A DNA stretch of 64,000 bases from Bacillota bacterium (lineage in GTDB: Bacteria > Bacillota > Sulfobacillia > DUMF01). Shown here piece after piece: positions 25,922 to 34,732 of this stretch (within the stretch, counting starts at the first letter, position 1; each line of letters starts with the position of its first letter). The translations under genes were made by a program, and so were the position numbers. The stretch is taken from assembly GCA_012840015.1 (NCBI GenBank), contig DUMF01000027.1, positions 1-64,000 on the forward strand, in the 5' to 3' direction. Under the pieces are notes generated by a model. The model was not told the DNA's origin and made no database searches. It saw only the letters and a program-made list of their open reading frames with translations.

Positions 25922-27181
25922 TCAGGACAGGAAATCCTCTTCCAACGGGAAGATAGTCATCTTTTCTGCACCTTTGTCCGTGACCACGACATCGTGCTCG
26001 AGCCGGACGGTCTGCTCCAGCCCTGGGTGACCGGCAAAAGTTTCTATGGCAAAGCACATGTTCTGCTTAATCTCCGCCGGGTACTTGAGCGAGTATGCCC
26101 TGGAGATCCACATTCCTTCATACAGCGAGAGCCCTATCGAGTGCGCGAACTGTTGTAAGCTCACGCTGCCGTACTTGTCGTCATCATACTCGGGGAACTT
26201 TTCCGCAACGTCCTTGGTGGTGTTTCCGGGCTTGAGCTCTGCCATGGCAGCCTCGAGCCAATCGTTGCATTCCTTATATAGATCCTTCTCTTTTTGGGTG
26301 GGCTTCCCGCCACCACACTTGAAGCATCTCACAAAGTCCACGAAATAGCCGCCCGGGCCGATCGCGTTGATGTCAACTATCACCAGGTCACCGTAGCGGA
26401 TGACCTTGTCCGTATGCCACCGCCTGTAAGGGCTCGTGTTCCCGCCTGACGCCACTATGATGTCATACACGAAGTCGAAGCCGTTCTCATAAAGGAACTC
26501 ATTGACCTTGGCGCATATGTAGGATTCCTTTACGCCTGGCTTGAGCCACTCGTTCTTGATCTTCCACATCGCACAGTCTCCATAGGCGGAAGCGATTTTC
26601 AAGAGCTCGATTTCGTCCGGGGTCTTGATCACTCTCGCCGCAGACATCGCGGGCCATGCGTTGACTATTTTCAAACCTTTCTTAGTCAGCGCATTGTAAG
26701 CCCTCATGTCCATAATATCGATTCCGATTTTCTCTTTCTCGACCCCGTGCTCCTTCAGAACATCATAGACGGAATCCGCCATTCGCTCTGCCATGTACTC
26801 CTCGGCGCCCTCAGCCCACTTCCAGGTAATAGCTGGGCGAATTCGCCCCTCAAGCCAGGGAGCATCTATTCTGGCACAGTAAAAGTCAGATCCTACGGTC
26901 TCGAACAGGATCGGCTCGCCGCCCCTCGGCAGTACTGCATAACGGATGAAGATGTTGTTCTTCCAGTTACCCTGAAACACGCTGGTGACGTATCTGACGT
27001 TTTCCCCGACGTACAGCACTACGGCACCGAGGTCATGCTTTTCAAGCTGCTCCTTGGCCCTGGCCAGCCTGTCCCTACGCAGCCGGTCCCAGTTGATCCT
27101 TTCTTGCCAGTCCGTTCCGGTGGTGCTGAAAATTCTCCTCGGGGTATACTCGTGAGGTTTTTGGATGAAACTGAGATCCAT
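25922..27181 (-). CDS. M24-family (creatinase/prolidase fold) protein, DddP-like
   Basis: 419 aa: a creatinase-type N-terminal domain (residues 1-185) and a pita-bread catalytic domain. Aligned to metal ligands of M24 enzymes I read Asp270, Asn272 (normally Asp), Asp282, His347, Glu380 and Glu395. Loss of one Asp suggests altered metal binding or a creatinase-like metal-free mechanism. Overall pattern (NVRYVTSVFQGNW, and the FPLEED end) recalls the branch that includes DMSP lyase DddP, but that activity is not claimed. It lies between the dehydrogenase and hydroxylase genes, so it likely acts on an intermediate of the same pathway. Confidence 0.8.
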   Translation of the reverse strand: MDLSFIQKPHEYTPRRIFSTTGTDWQERINWDRLRRDRLARAKEQLEKHDLGAVVLYVGENVRYVTSVFQGNWKNNIFIRYAVLPRGGEPILFETVGSDFYCARIDAPWLEGRIRPAITWKWAEGAEEYMAERMADSVYDVLKEHGVEKEKIGIDIMDMRAYNALTKKGLKIVNAWPAMSAARVIKTPDEIELLKIASAYGDCAMWKIKNEWLKPGVKESYICAKVNEFLYENGFDFVYDIIVASGGNTSPYRRWHTDKVIRYGDLVIVDINAIGPGGYFVDFVRCFKCGGGKPTQKEKDLYKECNDWLEAAMAELKPGNTTKDVAEKFPEYDDDKYGSVSLQQFAHSIGLSLYEGMWISRAYSLKYPAEIKQNMCFAIETFAGHPGLEQTVRLEHDVVVTDKGAEKMTIFPLEEDFLS

Positions 27182-27201
27182 TTGACCCTACCTCCTTAGA
27201 T

Positions 27202-28221
27202 TTAGATGTTGATTACTATCCTTAGGGCTTTACCCGGATTGGACACCATCGTCTCCATGCCATCCTTCAGCTTCTCCAAAGGCAGCACTTCGGTCACCAG
27301 AGGCTTTAAGTCAATCTGGCCGTTCGCACATAGCCTGATACCGTTCTCGTAATCGACCGGTCTCATCCCTCTCGAACCTACCAGATCAAGTTCCTTATAA
27401 TACATCAAGTAGTGAGGGAAGTCGGGTATGCTCTTGGCACCCACACCGAAAGCCACAACCACTCCACCCGGCCGAACCATCTCCATGGACTCGCGCAGTG
27501 TGTCACCCTTGCCGACAGATTCTATTACCACATCTACCCCTCTGCCGCCTGTGATCTCCATGACCTGCTTGACTGCATCACTCCCGCCGGCACCGGCCAC
27601 TTCATCCGCGCCGAACTGCCGTGCCAGGTCAAGTTTCCACTGGCTCCGTGAGATTCCGATGACTTTAGAAGCCCCACGCAGTTTCGCTACTCTCGTATGC
27701 AGAAGCCCCGCTACTCCCTGGCCTACCACAGCCACCAGGTCACCTGGCTTGACCGCAAATCTATCGTGAGCCCGCAAAACCGTTGCTAGTACGTTAAGGC
27801 TGGTCCCGTCTATGAACGAGATTTCCTCCGGGAGCTTATGTACCGAATACGCCGGCACCCTCACATACTCAGCGAAAGAGCCATCGAACTCTCTCCCGAA
27901 AAGCCCCCCTTGGTTGCAGAGGTTGGTAGTACCGTAATGACAGAAGAAGCAGTCTCGGCAAAACACTGCCGGGTTAATCACGACCCTCTCTCCTACAGAT
28001 AGGTCGCGCACACCCTCCCCTATCTCGACAATCTCGCCAGTGGATTCATGCCCTTGGATCCGCGGATAATTGGTCTTCTCCTTCCCAATGTAAATCCCAA
28101 CGTCCGTCCCGCATATAGCGGTCGCCCTGACACGCAGGAGCACTTCCCCGGCCCGCACCTGCGGCTTCGGCACTTCTTCGATCCTCAGATCTCTAGGGGC
28201 ATGTAATACCGCAGCTCTCAC
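27202..28221 (-). CDS. Zinc-dependent alcohol dehydrogenase (MDR family)
   Basis: 339 aa medium-chain dehydrogenase/reductase. Catalytic zinc ligands are in AICGTDVG (Cys) and GHESTGEIVEIG (His-Glu). The structural zinc loop is CRDCFFCHYGTTNLC. The Rossmann motif VVGQGVAGLL departs slightly from GxGxxG, and the cofactor type is unclear. GTG 28221 is chosen: AAAGGAGGTGG stands 7 bases ahead, while the longer frame to 28305 runs through a regulatory segment. It resembles sorbitol/threonine dehydrogenases; the substrate is unknown. A GntR-type operator-like site lies about 120 bases upstream. Confidence 0.9.
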   Translation of the reverse strand: MRAAVLHAPRDLRIEEVPKPQVRAGEVLLRVRATAICGTDVGIYIGKEKTNYPRIQGHESTGEIVEIGEGVRDLSVGERVVINPAVFCRDCFFCHYGTTNLCNQGGLFGREFDGSFAEYVRVPAYSVHKLPEEISFIDGTSLNVLATVLRAHDRFAVKPGDLVAVVGQGVAGLLHTRVAKLRGASKVIGISRSQWKLDLARQFGADEVAGAGGSDAVKQVMEITGGRGVDVVIESVGKGDTLRESMEMVRPGGVVVAFGVGAKSIPDFPHYLMYYKELDLVGSRGMRPVDYENGIRLCANGQIDLKPLVTEVLPLEKLKDGMETMVSNPGKALRIVINI

Positions 28222-28340
28222 CTTCCGACCACCTCCTTTATATTTGTTCCAATAATCCTTCTCCCTCATCCATGCATAGCCGGACGGCCTCAACCGTCCT
28301 CTCACGGGTCAGCTCAGAACCGTCTTGGTCCTTTTGTCGT

Positions 28341-28353
28341 GTTGTCTGACCAT
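28341..28353. promoter_or_regulatory. Operator-like site ahead of the dehydrogenase gene
   Basis: GTTGTCTGACCAT matches 11 of 13 bases of the perfect palindrome ATGGTCTGACCAT found upstream of the whole locus. It lies between the GntR-family gene and the dehydrogenase gene, as expected for a second site of the same regulator. Assignment is inference from similarity. Confidence 0.45.
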
Positions 28354-28386
28354 TAGACCCACTTCAAATCCCGGTTGGGGCATCCC

Positions 28387-29145
28387 TCAGCGCACCTCAA
28401 CCGGGTTGTTACGTGGCTCAATCCCGACTCCGAGCTTGCCCTCCTTTTCAAGCTTTCCCATCACCCCTCCTATGTCGTCTAGGTGCTGCGTCATCACCGC
28501 TCGAGCTCCGACTGGGTCCTGCATTTTGATCCTTTCCAATATCCGCCGGTGGAACTCCAGGGAGCGCGGTATGATAGAAGGCTCACCCTTTATCACCGCT
28601 TCAATGAGTTCTCCCATCAGTCCCTTGACCGTCTGCATTAGTTCCATTATGACGCAGTTTTGCGCCGCTTCCGCCACCGCAAGGTGGAAGTCCAGATCCG
28701 CCTGAATGAACCGGTCAATATCCCTCGCGTTCTCCTGATCCATAGTGTTGAATAGCTTTTCGATCTGCTCTATATCCTCCTGGGTCGCTCGCCTAGCAGC
28801 AAGGCCAGCCAGTTCGACCTCTAGCATTCTCCTCGCCTCGAAAAGCTCGTGGATGCTGGACTGCATGAGTGCCAGTCGGTAGTTTAGCGGTTCGCTGAAG
28901 AAGGTCCTAATATCCACCGCCACGAAAGTTCCCTCGCGCTTGCGACGAATCACGCCGATTGAAGATAGAGCTTTGAGTGCTTCCCTTACCGAAGTGCGCC
29001 CAACGTTCAACATCGCGCTGAGCTCCCGCTCGGGGGGCAGCTTATCTCCTGGCTTGAGGTCACCTTCCACAATAAGCGACTTAATCTGCTCGACGATTGC
29101 ATCAGATAGAGTGCTTCTCTTTATCGGTTTCAGGTTCACTTCCAA
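28387..29145 (-). CDS. FadR-subfamily GntR transcriptional regulator
   Basis: 252 aa. The N-terminal winged helix (residues 12-75) carries PGDKLPPERELSAMLNVGRTS (read as the family HTH), and the C-terminal all-helical FCD domain has the metal/ligand residues in DLDFHLAVAEAA, and EFHRRILERIKMQD. FCD regulators usually sense small organic acids, often pathway substrates. It sits inside the catabolic locus between the Tm-1-like gene and the dehydrogenase. The TGGTCTGACCA-type palindrome upstream of the locus resembles known targets of this subfamily (TGGT-N3-ACCA), so autogenous control of the locus is likely. Confidence 0.92.
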   Translation of the reverse strand: MEVNLKPIKRSTLSDAIVEQIKSLIVEGDLKPGDKLPPERELSAMLNVGRTSVREALKALSSIGVIRRKREGTFVAVDIRTFFSEPLNYRLALMQSSIHELFEARRMLEVELAGLAARRATQEDIEQIEKLFNTMDQENARDIDRFIQADLDFHLAVAEAAQNCVIMELMQTVKGLMGELIEAVIKGEPSIIPRSLEFHRRILERIKMQDPVGARAVMTQHLDDIGGVMGKLEKEGKLGVGIEPRNNPVEVR

Positions 29146-29183
29146 AACCTCGCTTACATGGCTTTATGTGTCTATACATTTTA

Positions 29184-30392
29184 TCAATCATTGGTCATGA
29201 GGTCTAGCAATCTTGCCACAGCGAGGTTAGCGAACCCTTCTGAATTTATGTGATCGCCGACTATCTCCACCCTGACTTTGGTGTTTTCCAGCGTCTCCTT
29301 CAGGCCTTTCGTGAACTCTTCGATACACCTACGGTCATACCACCCCTTCGGCCCACCCGGTTTGTCCAGGCCGGAAAACCCGTCGGGCACCAGCACCACG
29401 GCCTCCCTTGCGCAGGCGCTCAGCTTCCTGCCGACTATCTTCCCGCACTCATAGTTCTCCTCCGGAGAAGTGCGCATTAGCGTGTTCTGAACATTATGCT
29501 GCCAGAACACCCGATCCCGAAACTTCTCAGGAATCTGCCGTGCCCAGAAATTCACGAAGTCCACTGCCCCCGGGGCAAGCACCATAGGTATGCCGCGCCG
29601 AACCGCCGCGTCAAGCCTATCCGGGCCTGCATCGAACACTCCCCCGACGAGGTTGTTGATGATCTCGTTCAATGTCACATCCAAAACCGCGTCGGCCTCG
29701 CCCGCAGCTACCATCTCCTCAAGCGCCCGCCCACCGTAACCGTTGGCATGGAATCCCAGCACGTCGTATCCTTTTTCTTCAAGCCGCTCTTTGCAGCGGT
29801 CCACCAGAGGCTGAGTCAGGCCAAGCATACTCATGGCTACACGCCCGCGTGCCCTCTTCATCTCTATAGGAGGGGCCGTCACCATCCCTGCGAGGGCATT
29901 CGCGGCGTTTGCGAACACCCGCCTCGTGAACCCATTCAGCGAGACGTCGCACACGCTATTGAATACGACCATGTCCGACGTACCAACTACGTCCCTCAGA
30001 TTCACAGCAGCAGCCGCCGATACGAGCACCTTCGGCATGCCCCGCGGTAAACCCTTCATGACATTTGATGCCATAAGGGTACCATTCGCTCCGCCAGCGG
30101 ATATCGCTCCACGCAGGTCCTCGCTTGCCACCAATTCCCGCGCCACCGTTAGGAGTCCAGAGCTCATCACCTCTATTGCCTCACCGCGCGGCAGCTTGGC
30201 CAGGACCTCGAACGGCTTACCGGCACGCCTGGCCACTTCGCTTGCAGGAACATGGACGAACGCAGGCGCCGTATCACGCAGGCAGCTCCCGTCTACCACT
30301 ATGGGTTCCAGGCCGTTCTTCTCCAGGGCTTCTTTGAGGAAGCCGAGCTCAGCCGGCTTACTATCGAAGGTACCGAAAAGTAATACCTTCAT
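29184..30392 (-). CDS. Tm-1-like ATP-binding domain protein (UPF0261)
   Basis: 402 aa, matching the full length of the UPF0261/Tm-1 family: N-terminal domain beginning VLLFGTFDSKPAELGFL, central GAISAGGANGTLMASNVM nucleotide-binding segment, and FHANGYGGRALEEMVAAGE, then LDVTLNEIINNLVGGVFDAG in the C-terminal domain. Its ATG overlaps the stop of the TIM-barrel gene (ATGA). The two halves correspond to the two parts of plant Tm-1-like proteins, where they are fused. Biochemical function of the bacterial pair is unknown; here it is tied to a catabolic operon. Confidence 0.88.
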   Translation of the reverse strand: MKVLLFGTFDSKPAELGFLKEALEKNGLEPIVVDGSCLRDTAPAFVHVPASEVARRAGKPFEVLAKLPRGEAIEVMSSGLLTVARELVASEDLRGAISAGGANGTLMASNVMKGLPRGMPKVLVSAAAAVNLRDVVGTSDMVVFNSVCDVSLNGFTRRVFANAANALAGMVTAPPIEMKRARGRVAMSMLGLTQPLVDRCKERLEEKGYDVLGFHANGYGGRALEEMVAAGEADAVLDVTLNEIINNLVGGVFDAGPDRLDAAVRRGIPMVLAPGAVDFVNFWARQIPEKFRDRVFWQHNVQNTLMRTSPEENYECGKIVGRKLSACAREAVVLVPDGFSGLDKPGGPKGWYDRRCIEEFTKGLKETLENTKVRVEIVGDHINSEGFANLAVARLLDLMTND

Positions 30393-31228
30393 TTGAGCGA
30401 GACACCCTTGTACTGCTCGGTTACCTCCTTAATACCCTTCTCCACGGGGAACCGCTCTCCGCTTGAGCCGCCCATGAAGCCCACAAGCCCCTTAGTGCGC
30501 CTCAGTACATACTCGAAGTCCTTCGGGAGCGCAATCGGCCCTCCGTGGCAAATCACTAGCACATCGGGGTTCCTACTCTTTGCAGCGTCGATGATGGACT
30601 GTGTCTTCTTTACCGCATCGTCCAGTCCGATTGCGGTCAACGAACCCACGCTTCCTCCTATGGAGTTCCCCATATGAGCTATGATCATATCGGCCCCTGC
30701 ATCCACCATCTTCACAGCTTCTTCCGGGGAAGTCACGAAGGCCTCCGTGAAAAGATCCTTTGCGCGCGCTTTTCGAATCATCTCGACTTCTTGGTCGTAG
30801 CGAAGGCCTGTCTCCTCAAGTACCCTCCGGAAGTTCCCATCGATAAGGGCGATAGTGGGGCAGTTGTGCACACCCGAAAAACCAACCGCCTTGACCAGAT
30901 CGAGAAGCCTATCCATATCTCTGGTCGGGTCAGTGCCCAGCAGGCCAGCAATCACCGGTACTTCCTTTACGATGGGAATGATCTCCCTTTCGCCTAGCTC
31001 GAGCGTCAATGAGTTGTTGTCACAGATGGGCAAATATGCCGCCATAGAGCTCAGCCCTGCCATCCTGTAACGGGCGAGCCCGTACGTAGCTATCAGATCT
31101 GCGCCACCTCGTTCCGAGAATTTCGCGGATATGCCGATGCCCGCACCAATCAAGTATATCGGCCGCCCAGCTTGAATCTCACGGTGAAGTCTTTCCAAGA
31201 CTTGTTCACGAGTATACTGCTTTCCCAT
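30389..31228 (-). CDS. TIM-barrel protein of the phosphoenolpyruvate-hydrolase-like family
   Basis: About 279 aa from ATG 31228, which has GGGGGTG upstream; the open frame extends to 31282. Motifs: LIGAGIGISAKFSERGGADL at the first strand, GVHNCPTIALIDG, and near the end ICHGGPIALPKDFEYVL with GFMGGSSGERFPVE, a phosphate-binding-like loop. It matches the barrel domain that accompanies UPF0261 proteins, annotated as PEP hydrolase/IGPS-like. The reaction is not established. It is coupled by a 4-base overlap to the Tm-1-like gene and follows the symporter gene. Confidence 0.85.
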   Translation of the reverse strand: MGKQYTREQVLERLHREIQAGRPIYLIGAGIGISAKFSERGGADLIATYGLARYRMAGLSSMAAYLPICDNNSLTLELGEREIIPIVKEVPVIAGLLGTDPTRDMDRLLDLVKAVGFSGVHNCPTIALIDGNFRRVLEETGLRYDQEVEMIRKARAKDLFTEAFVTSPEEAVKMVDAGADMIIAHMGNSIGGSVGSLTAIGLDDAVKKTQSIIDAAKSRNPDVLVICHGGPIALPKDFEYVLRRTKGLVGFMGGSSGERFPVEKGIKEVTEQYKGVSLK

Positions 31229-31319
31229 TTTTGCGCACCCCCATACTTTTGACCAACCTGGACTATCGAGACTCGGGGGCAAGTGACCTTGCCCCTGAAC
31301 CGATACCCTCCACTCAGCG

Positions 31320-32993
31320 TTACTGCAGGTTCTCCGCGGGCTCGTAAGCCCTCACTATATTCTTGTTCCTAAACACCTTGAGCATCCATTTCTCGTAAGC
31401 GGGAATCTTAACCCACGGCTTAGAGAGCATGTAGAACAACTTGGCATGCTCAAACAGCTCATCCCTGATCGGAGCGGGCTCCGAAGCCTCCATGGCAAAT
31501 CCCTGCTCGCCGACTTCCTTAATCCTAATCCGATCGGCCGTCACTTCGACTGACTTCCGCCTCACGGTCCACCACGGCCCGGTAAGCCTGCTAATCAGGC
31601 TCACTAGGACAAACAGCACCAGTGAGACTAGCGGCGTCAGGAACATTGGATGTGCTACCGTCTGCCACAACTTAGAGAAGACACCCCAGTACAGGCCGAA
31701 TATGATTCCCACGCCGCACCCTACAAGGGCTCCCTCTTTGGTACCGCCGCGCCAGAAGAAGCTCAGGATCAAGACCGGCAGGAGCGCCCCGATGAACGTG
31801 GACATCAACGCCAGACCGTAGAGTGCACCCTGCTTGTATCCCAGAGCGAGAACCATGCACAGTATACCGATAAGCAGGGTAGACCATTGTGCTATGCTGA
31901 AAAGCGACTTTTCGTTGGTCTTAGTGATCCTAGGCACGACGTCACGAGCGATGATCGTCGCAGCTCCCATTATATTGGCGTCAGCTGTGGATTGAGTTGC
32001 AGCCAGCACTCCCATCATGATCAAGGCAGCAAGCCAGGTAGGCATCACGCCCAGCAGTTTACCGAAAACGAGCTGCGGGTTGTCGAGTTTGCCGAGATAG
32101 GCGTGCATGTACATGCCCGAAAGAGGCATGACAATCCCGAACGGAATCACGAACAGGACTGCCCAAATCCACCCACGGAACGCTCTGGCTTCCGTCCGGC
32201 CAGTAACGGCTCTCTGCCAGTAGTAAGGGTTAGCCACAGCAAAGGTGATATTCATCCAAATTAGTCCGAAGACTGACGGGAAGAGCCATCTGCTGAATTT
32301 ATGTGCACCTATCGGGAACCGCAGGTGTTGTGGCGGTAATGGATTTGGCCCTTTGGAGAGATACTCCAAACCACCGAACTTGCTATAAAGGAATATAGGC
32401 AAGAAGATGTAGATGACGCCTGCGGCGATGAAGAATTGGATAGCATCAGTCAGCATGGTGGCCCACATTCCACCGGTATACATGTAAATAATCGTCGAAA
32501 CGCCCACGATGAAGGTGCTAGTCGTATAAGACCAGCCGGTCCAGCCTGCCAGGATGTTCCCTGCTCCCACGAACTGACCCATGCCGCTGAACACGAGACC
32601 CAGTATCGCTCCTATCGCCACGACCAGTCTGGTTATTGGCCCGAAAAGCGCTCCCAACCACTCAGTGCTGGTATATGTACCGCTCCTCCTTGCGAACTTT
32701 ACCACCAGTAGCAGGAATATCGTGTTGGCTATGCACCATCCCCAAGCACCCCAAGCGGCACCCCAGCCGAAAGTATAGGCGTCAGCTGGGTAACCGGATA
32801 CCGTGGTGCCGGCGAGCTGGAAAGCAGCAGCACCTGCTGCTATCATGAGCACGTTCGCTTCACGCCCGGTGACCAGGTAATCCTCCGCAGTGCGGTTCCA
32901 TTTTGCGACCATCACGCCTATCACAATCATGGCGATCAGATATGCGAATGATAGAGAGACTCCAACTACCTGATTCACGCCAATTCCTCCCAT
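31320..32993 (-). CDS. Sodium:solute symporter (SSS family)
   Basis: 557 aa with about 13 hydrophobic helices. The family pattern is clear: NRTAEDYLVTGREANVL after helix 1, FSGMGQFVGAGNILAGW, and the sodium-site helix LAATQSTADANIMGAATIIARDV. A hydrophilic C-terminal tail of about 75 residues extends beyond the last helix. It should import an organic acid or similar solute with sodium and is the likely entry step for the substrate of this locus. The upstream winged-helix gene ends 12 bases before it. Confidence 0.92.
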   Translation of the reverse strand: MGGIGVNQVVGVSLSFAYLIAMIVIGVMVAKWNRTAEDYLVTGREANVLMIAAGAAAFQLAGTTVSGYPADAYTFGWGAAWGAWGWCIANTIFLLLVVKFARRSGTYTSTEWLGALFGPITRLVVAIGAILGLVFSGMGQFVGAGNILAGWTGWSYTTSTFIVGVSTIIYMYTGGMWATMLTDAIQFFIAAGVIYIFLPIFLYSKFGGLEYLSKGPNPLPPQHLRFPIGAHKFSRWLFPSVFGLIWMNITFAVANPYYWQRAVTGRTEARAFRGWIWAVLFVIPFGIVMPLSGMYMHAYLGKLDNPQLVFGKLLGVMPTWLAALIMMGVLAATQSTADANIMGAATIIARDVVPRITKTNEKSLFSIAQWSTLLIGILCMVLALGYKQGALYGLALMSTFIGALLPVLILSFFWRGGTKEGALVGCGVGIIFGLYWGVFSKLWQTVAHPMFLTPLVSLVLFVLVSLISRLTGPWWTVRRKSVEVTADRIRIKEVGEQGFAMEASEPAPIRDELFEHAKLFYMLSKPWVKIPAYEKWMLKVFRNKNIVRAYEPAENLQ

Positions 32994-33005
32994 CCGCTAC
33001 GCGCA

Positions 33006-33494
33006 CTAGTTTCGGCTTTCACCGGCGCTTTTCGTAGTGTACTCGGCCACTGCCTCCCTACCCTTGTCAGTCATCTTGACTATCTTACGAACCTGACCAA
33101 AGGAGTCGATGAGTCCGTCCTCTTCGAGGTTCGCAGTTATCGAGATGATTTTCCCGCTGCTCAGGCCCGTCTTCATGATCAACCTGCCTATGTGAGCAGT
33201 TCCACCTTCCTCATGCAAGGCCTTCAAAACTTCAACGTCCTCCCGTATCAGCTTGTATTTCTTATCCCTGAGCTCGTCCATACCCGAATGCTTATATCCC
33301 TTATCCGTTAGATCAAATGTCAGCATGCCGAGGAAGATAGGGCTCCGGCGTTTGATGTACCCGGCTCGCTCCAGTTCGTCGGCAAGTGCCCAGGCCTCTT
33401 CCCCGTCGATCCCCATGTAGTCTACGAGATCGCTCAACGTGTTATGGCCTGTACCAATGACAGTCAGAACCTCTTTCGTTGAAATCTCCTTCAC
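33006..33494 (-). CDS. Tandem winged-helix DNA-binding protein
   Basis: 162 aa with two winged-helix units: residues 1-70 (TLSDLVDYMGIDGEEAWALA then RRSPIFLGMLTFDLTDKG) and 85-150 (HIGRLIMKTGLSSGKIISIT then VRKIVKMTDKG). No sensor domain is visible. It is the first gene of the catabolic locus after the promoter with the GntR-type operator, so it may be a second-tier regulator. It could act as a MarR/PadR-like protein; the family is not firmly recognised. Confidence 0.75.
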   Translation of the reverse strand: MKEISTKEVLTVIGTGHNTLSDLVDYMGIDGEEAWALADELERAGYIKRRSPIFLGMLTFDLTDKGYKHSGMDELRDKKYKLIREDVEVLKALHEEGGTAHIGRLIMKTGLSSGKIISITANLEEDGLIDSFGQVRKIVKMTDKGREAVAEYTTKSAGESRN

Positions 33495-33671
33495 ACCTAC
33501 TACCCTCCTTAGTCTCTAGATAAAACGATATCCGACGCTCTCCACCTCCCCCATTTATTCCTGCCCTTGGAAGCTTCGTTGCATACATCGGCCAGCCATA
33601 GCCATGGAACCTCGCTGAAGGAGCTAAAATCAGGACGCCTTAAGCTGATACCCTTAACATCAGTTTGTGCT

Positions 33672-33721
33672 ATGGTCTGACCATCTGATGCACATTATGT
33701 ACATTCTACTTAATTGCCCAA
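33672..33721 (-). promoter_or_regulatory. Promoter and GntR-type operator of the catabolic locus
   Basis: Perfect 13-bp palindrome ATGGTCTGACCAT at 33672-33684. On the minus strand, TTGGGC (33721 to 33716), a 16-base spacer and CATAAT (33699 to 33694) form a plausible promoter. The palindrome then lies about 10-22 bases downstream of the -10 box, over the transcript start, a repressor position. The TGGT-N3-ACCA core is typical of FadR-subfamily GntR sites. The regulator encoded at 28387-29145 is the obvious candidate. Confidence 0.6.
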
Positions 33722-34732
33722 ATTCCTTCTTCTTAGTTCATCCACTAAACGCTGAACCGCAAGAGGAATCATGTCCAGCGGCAGTATCTGCTGCGCGTCC
33801 CCGTTACTCACAACTGCCCTGGGCATACCGTAAATCACCGAAGTTTTCTCGTCTTGTACGATCGTGCGGCCACCTGCGCGGCGTATCGCTGCCATACCCT
33901 GAGCACCGTCAGATCCCATTCCGGTCAGCACTATTCCAATTGATCTATCACCGAATGCCCTCGCCACCGAGGCCATCATGACATCAATGGATGGGGTATA
34001 CTGAGCCGCACTGAAGTCGCGCCTGATCTTGCCCATCGCATCCACAACCACGTGGCTGCAACCAGGGGCTATCAAAGCAAGGCCTTCAAGCAGCTCCTCT
34101 TCTTCGCCTACTTCCTTCACCGTAAGCGGACAATGCCTGTTCAAGCGTTTGGCGAAAGATGTAGTAAAATTCGGTGGCATGTGCTGTGTGACCAAGATGC
34201 CGGCAGGCAAATCTCCTGGCAACGCCGCCAAGAGTCTTTCAATGGCGCTTGGCCCTCCCGTGGAAGCGCCTATTGCGACCACCACTTGGGCCAACCTTCC
34301 AGGGGCTTTCTTGGGGACATGCACAAGCTTGAAAGGCTCTCTCCTTATTTTAGCCACGGCGGCCGCCCTCACCTTTCGGATAAGCTCCGCCCTGCAGTCT
34401 TCGAGCGGGCCTCCGGATGGCTTGGCGACAAAGTCCACCGCACCTACAGCTAACGCTTCGAGCGTGAGTTCGCTGTGATCCGCCCCGGCCGCAAATATCA
34501 CTACGGGTACAGGCTTCTTCGCCATGATCTCCCGTATCGCCTCTACACCATTCATGCCCGGCATGAGGAGATCCATCGTCACCACATCAGGATCGAGACT
34601 AATTACCTTTTCGACGGCCTCCGAACCATCTTTTGCATTGCCGATCACCCGGATTCCAGGATCCGATTCCAACATGAGGCCGGTCAAACCTCTCATGAAA
34701 GCCGAGTCATCCACTACTAATACCCTGATCAA
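33710..34732 (-). CDS. cheB: Chemotaxis response regulator protein-glutamate methylesterase
   Basis: 340 aa. Receiver domain with VDDS and phospho-acceptor Asp54 (VVTMDLLMPGMNG), a linker, then the methylesterase/deamidase domain with catalytic Ser in AIGASTGGPSAIE, His in VTQHMPPNFT and Asp in GMGSDGAQGM. It removes methyl groups from receptor glutamates. Its ATG overlaps the cheD stop (ATGA). Last gene of the chemotaxis operon; the matching methyltransferase CheR is not found in the window. Confidence 0.96.
   Translation of the reverse strand: MIRVLVVDDSAFMRGLTGLMLESDPGIRVIGNAKDGSEAVEKVISLDPDVVTMDLLMPGMNGVEAIREIMAKKPVPVVIFAAGADHSELTLEALAVGAVDFVAKPSGGPLEDCRAELIRKVRAAAVAKIRREPFKLVHVPKKAPGRLAQVVVAIGASTGGPSAIERLLAALPGDLPAGILVTQHMPPNFTTSFAKRLNRHCPLTVKEVGEEEELLEGLALIAPGCSHVVVDAMGKIRRDFSAAQYTPSIDVMMASVARAFGDRSIGIVLTGMGSDGAQGMAAIRRAGGRTIVQDEKTSVIYGMPRAVVSNGDAQQILPLDMIPLAVQRLVDELRRRNLGN

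Noticed and set aside
25922-27181. DMSP lyase (DddP) as the function of the M24 gene
   Set aside because: Resemblance is limited to the general branch; one metal ligand differs and no other DMSP genes are present.
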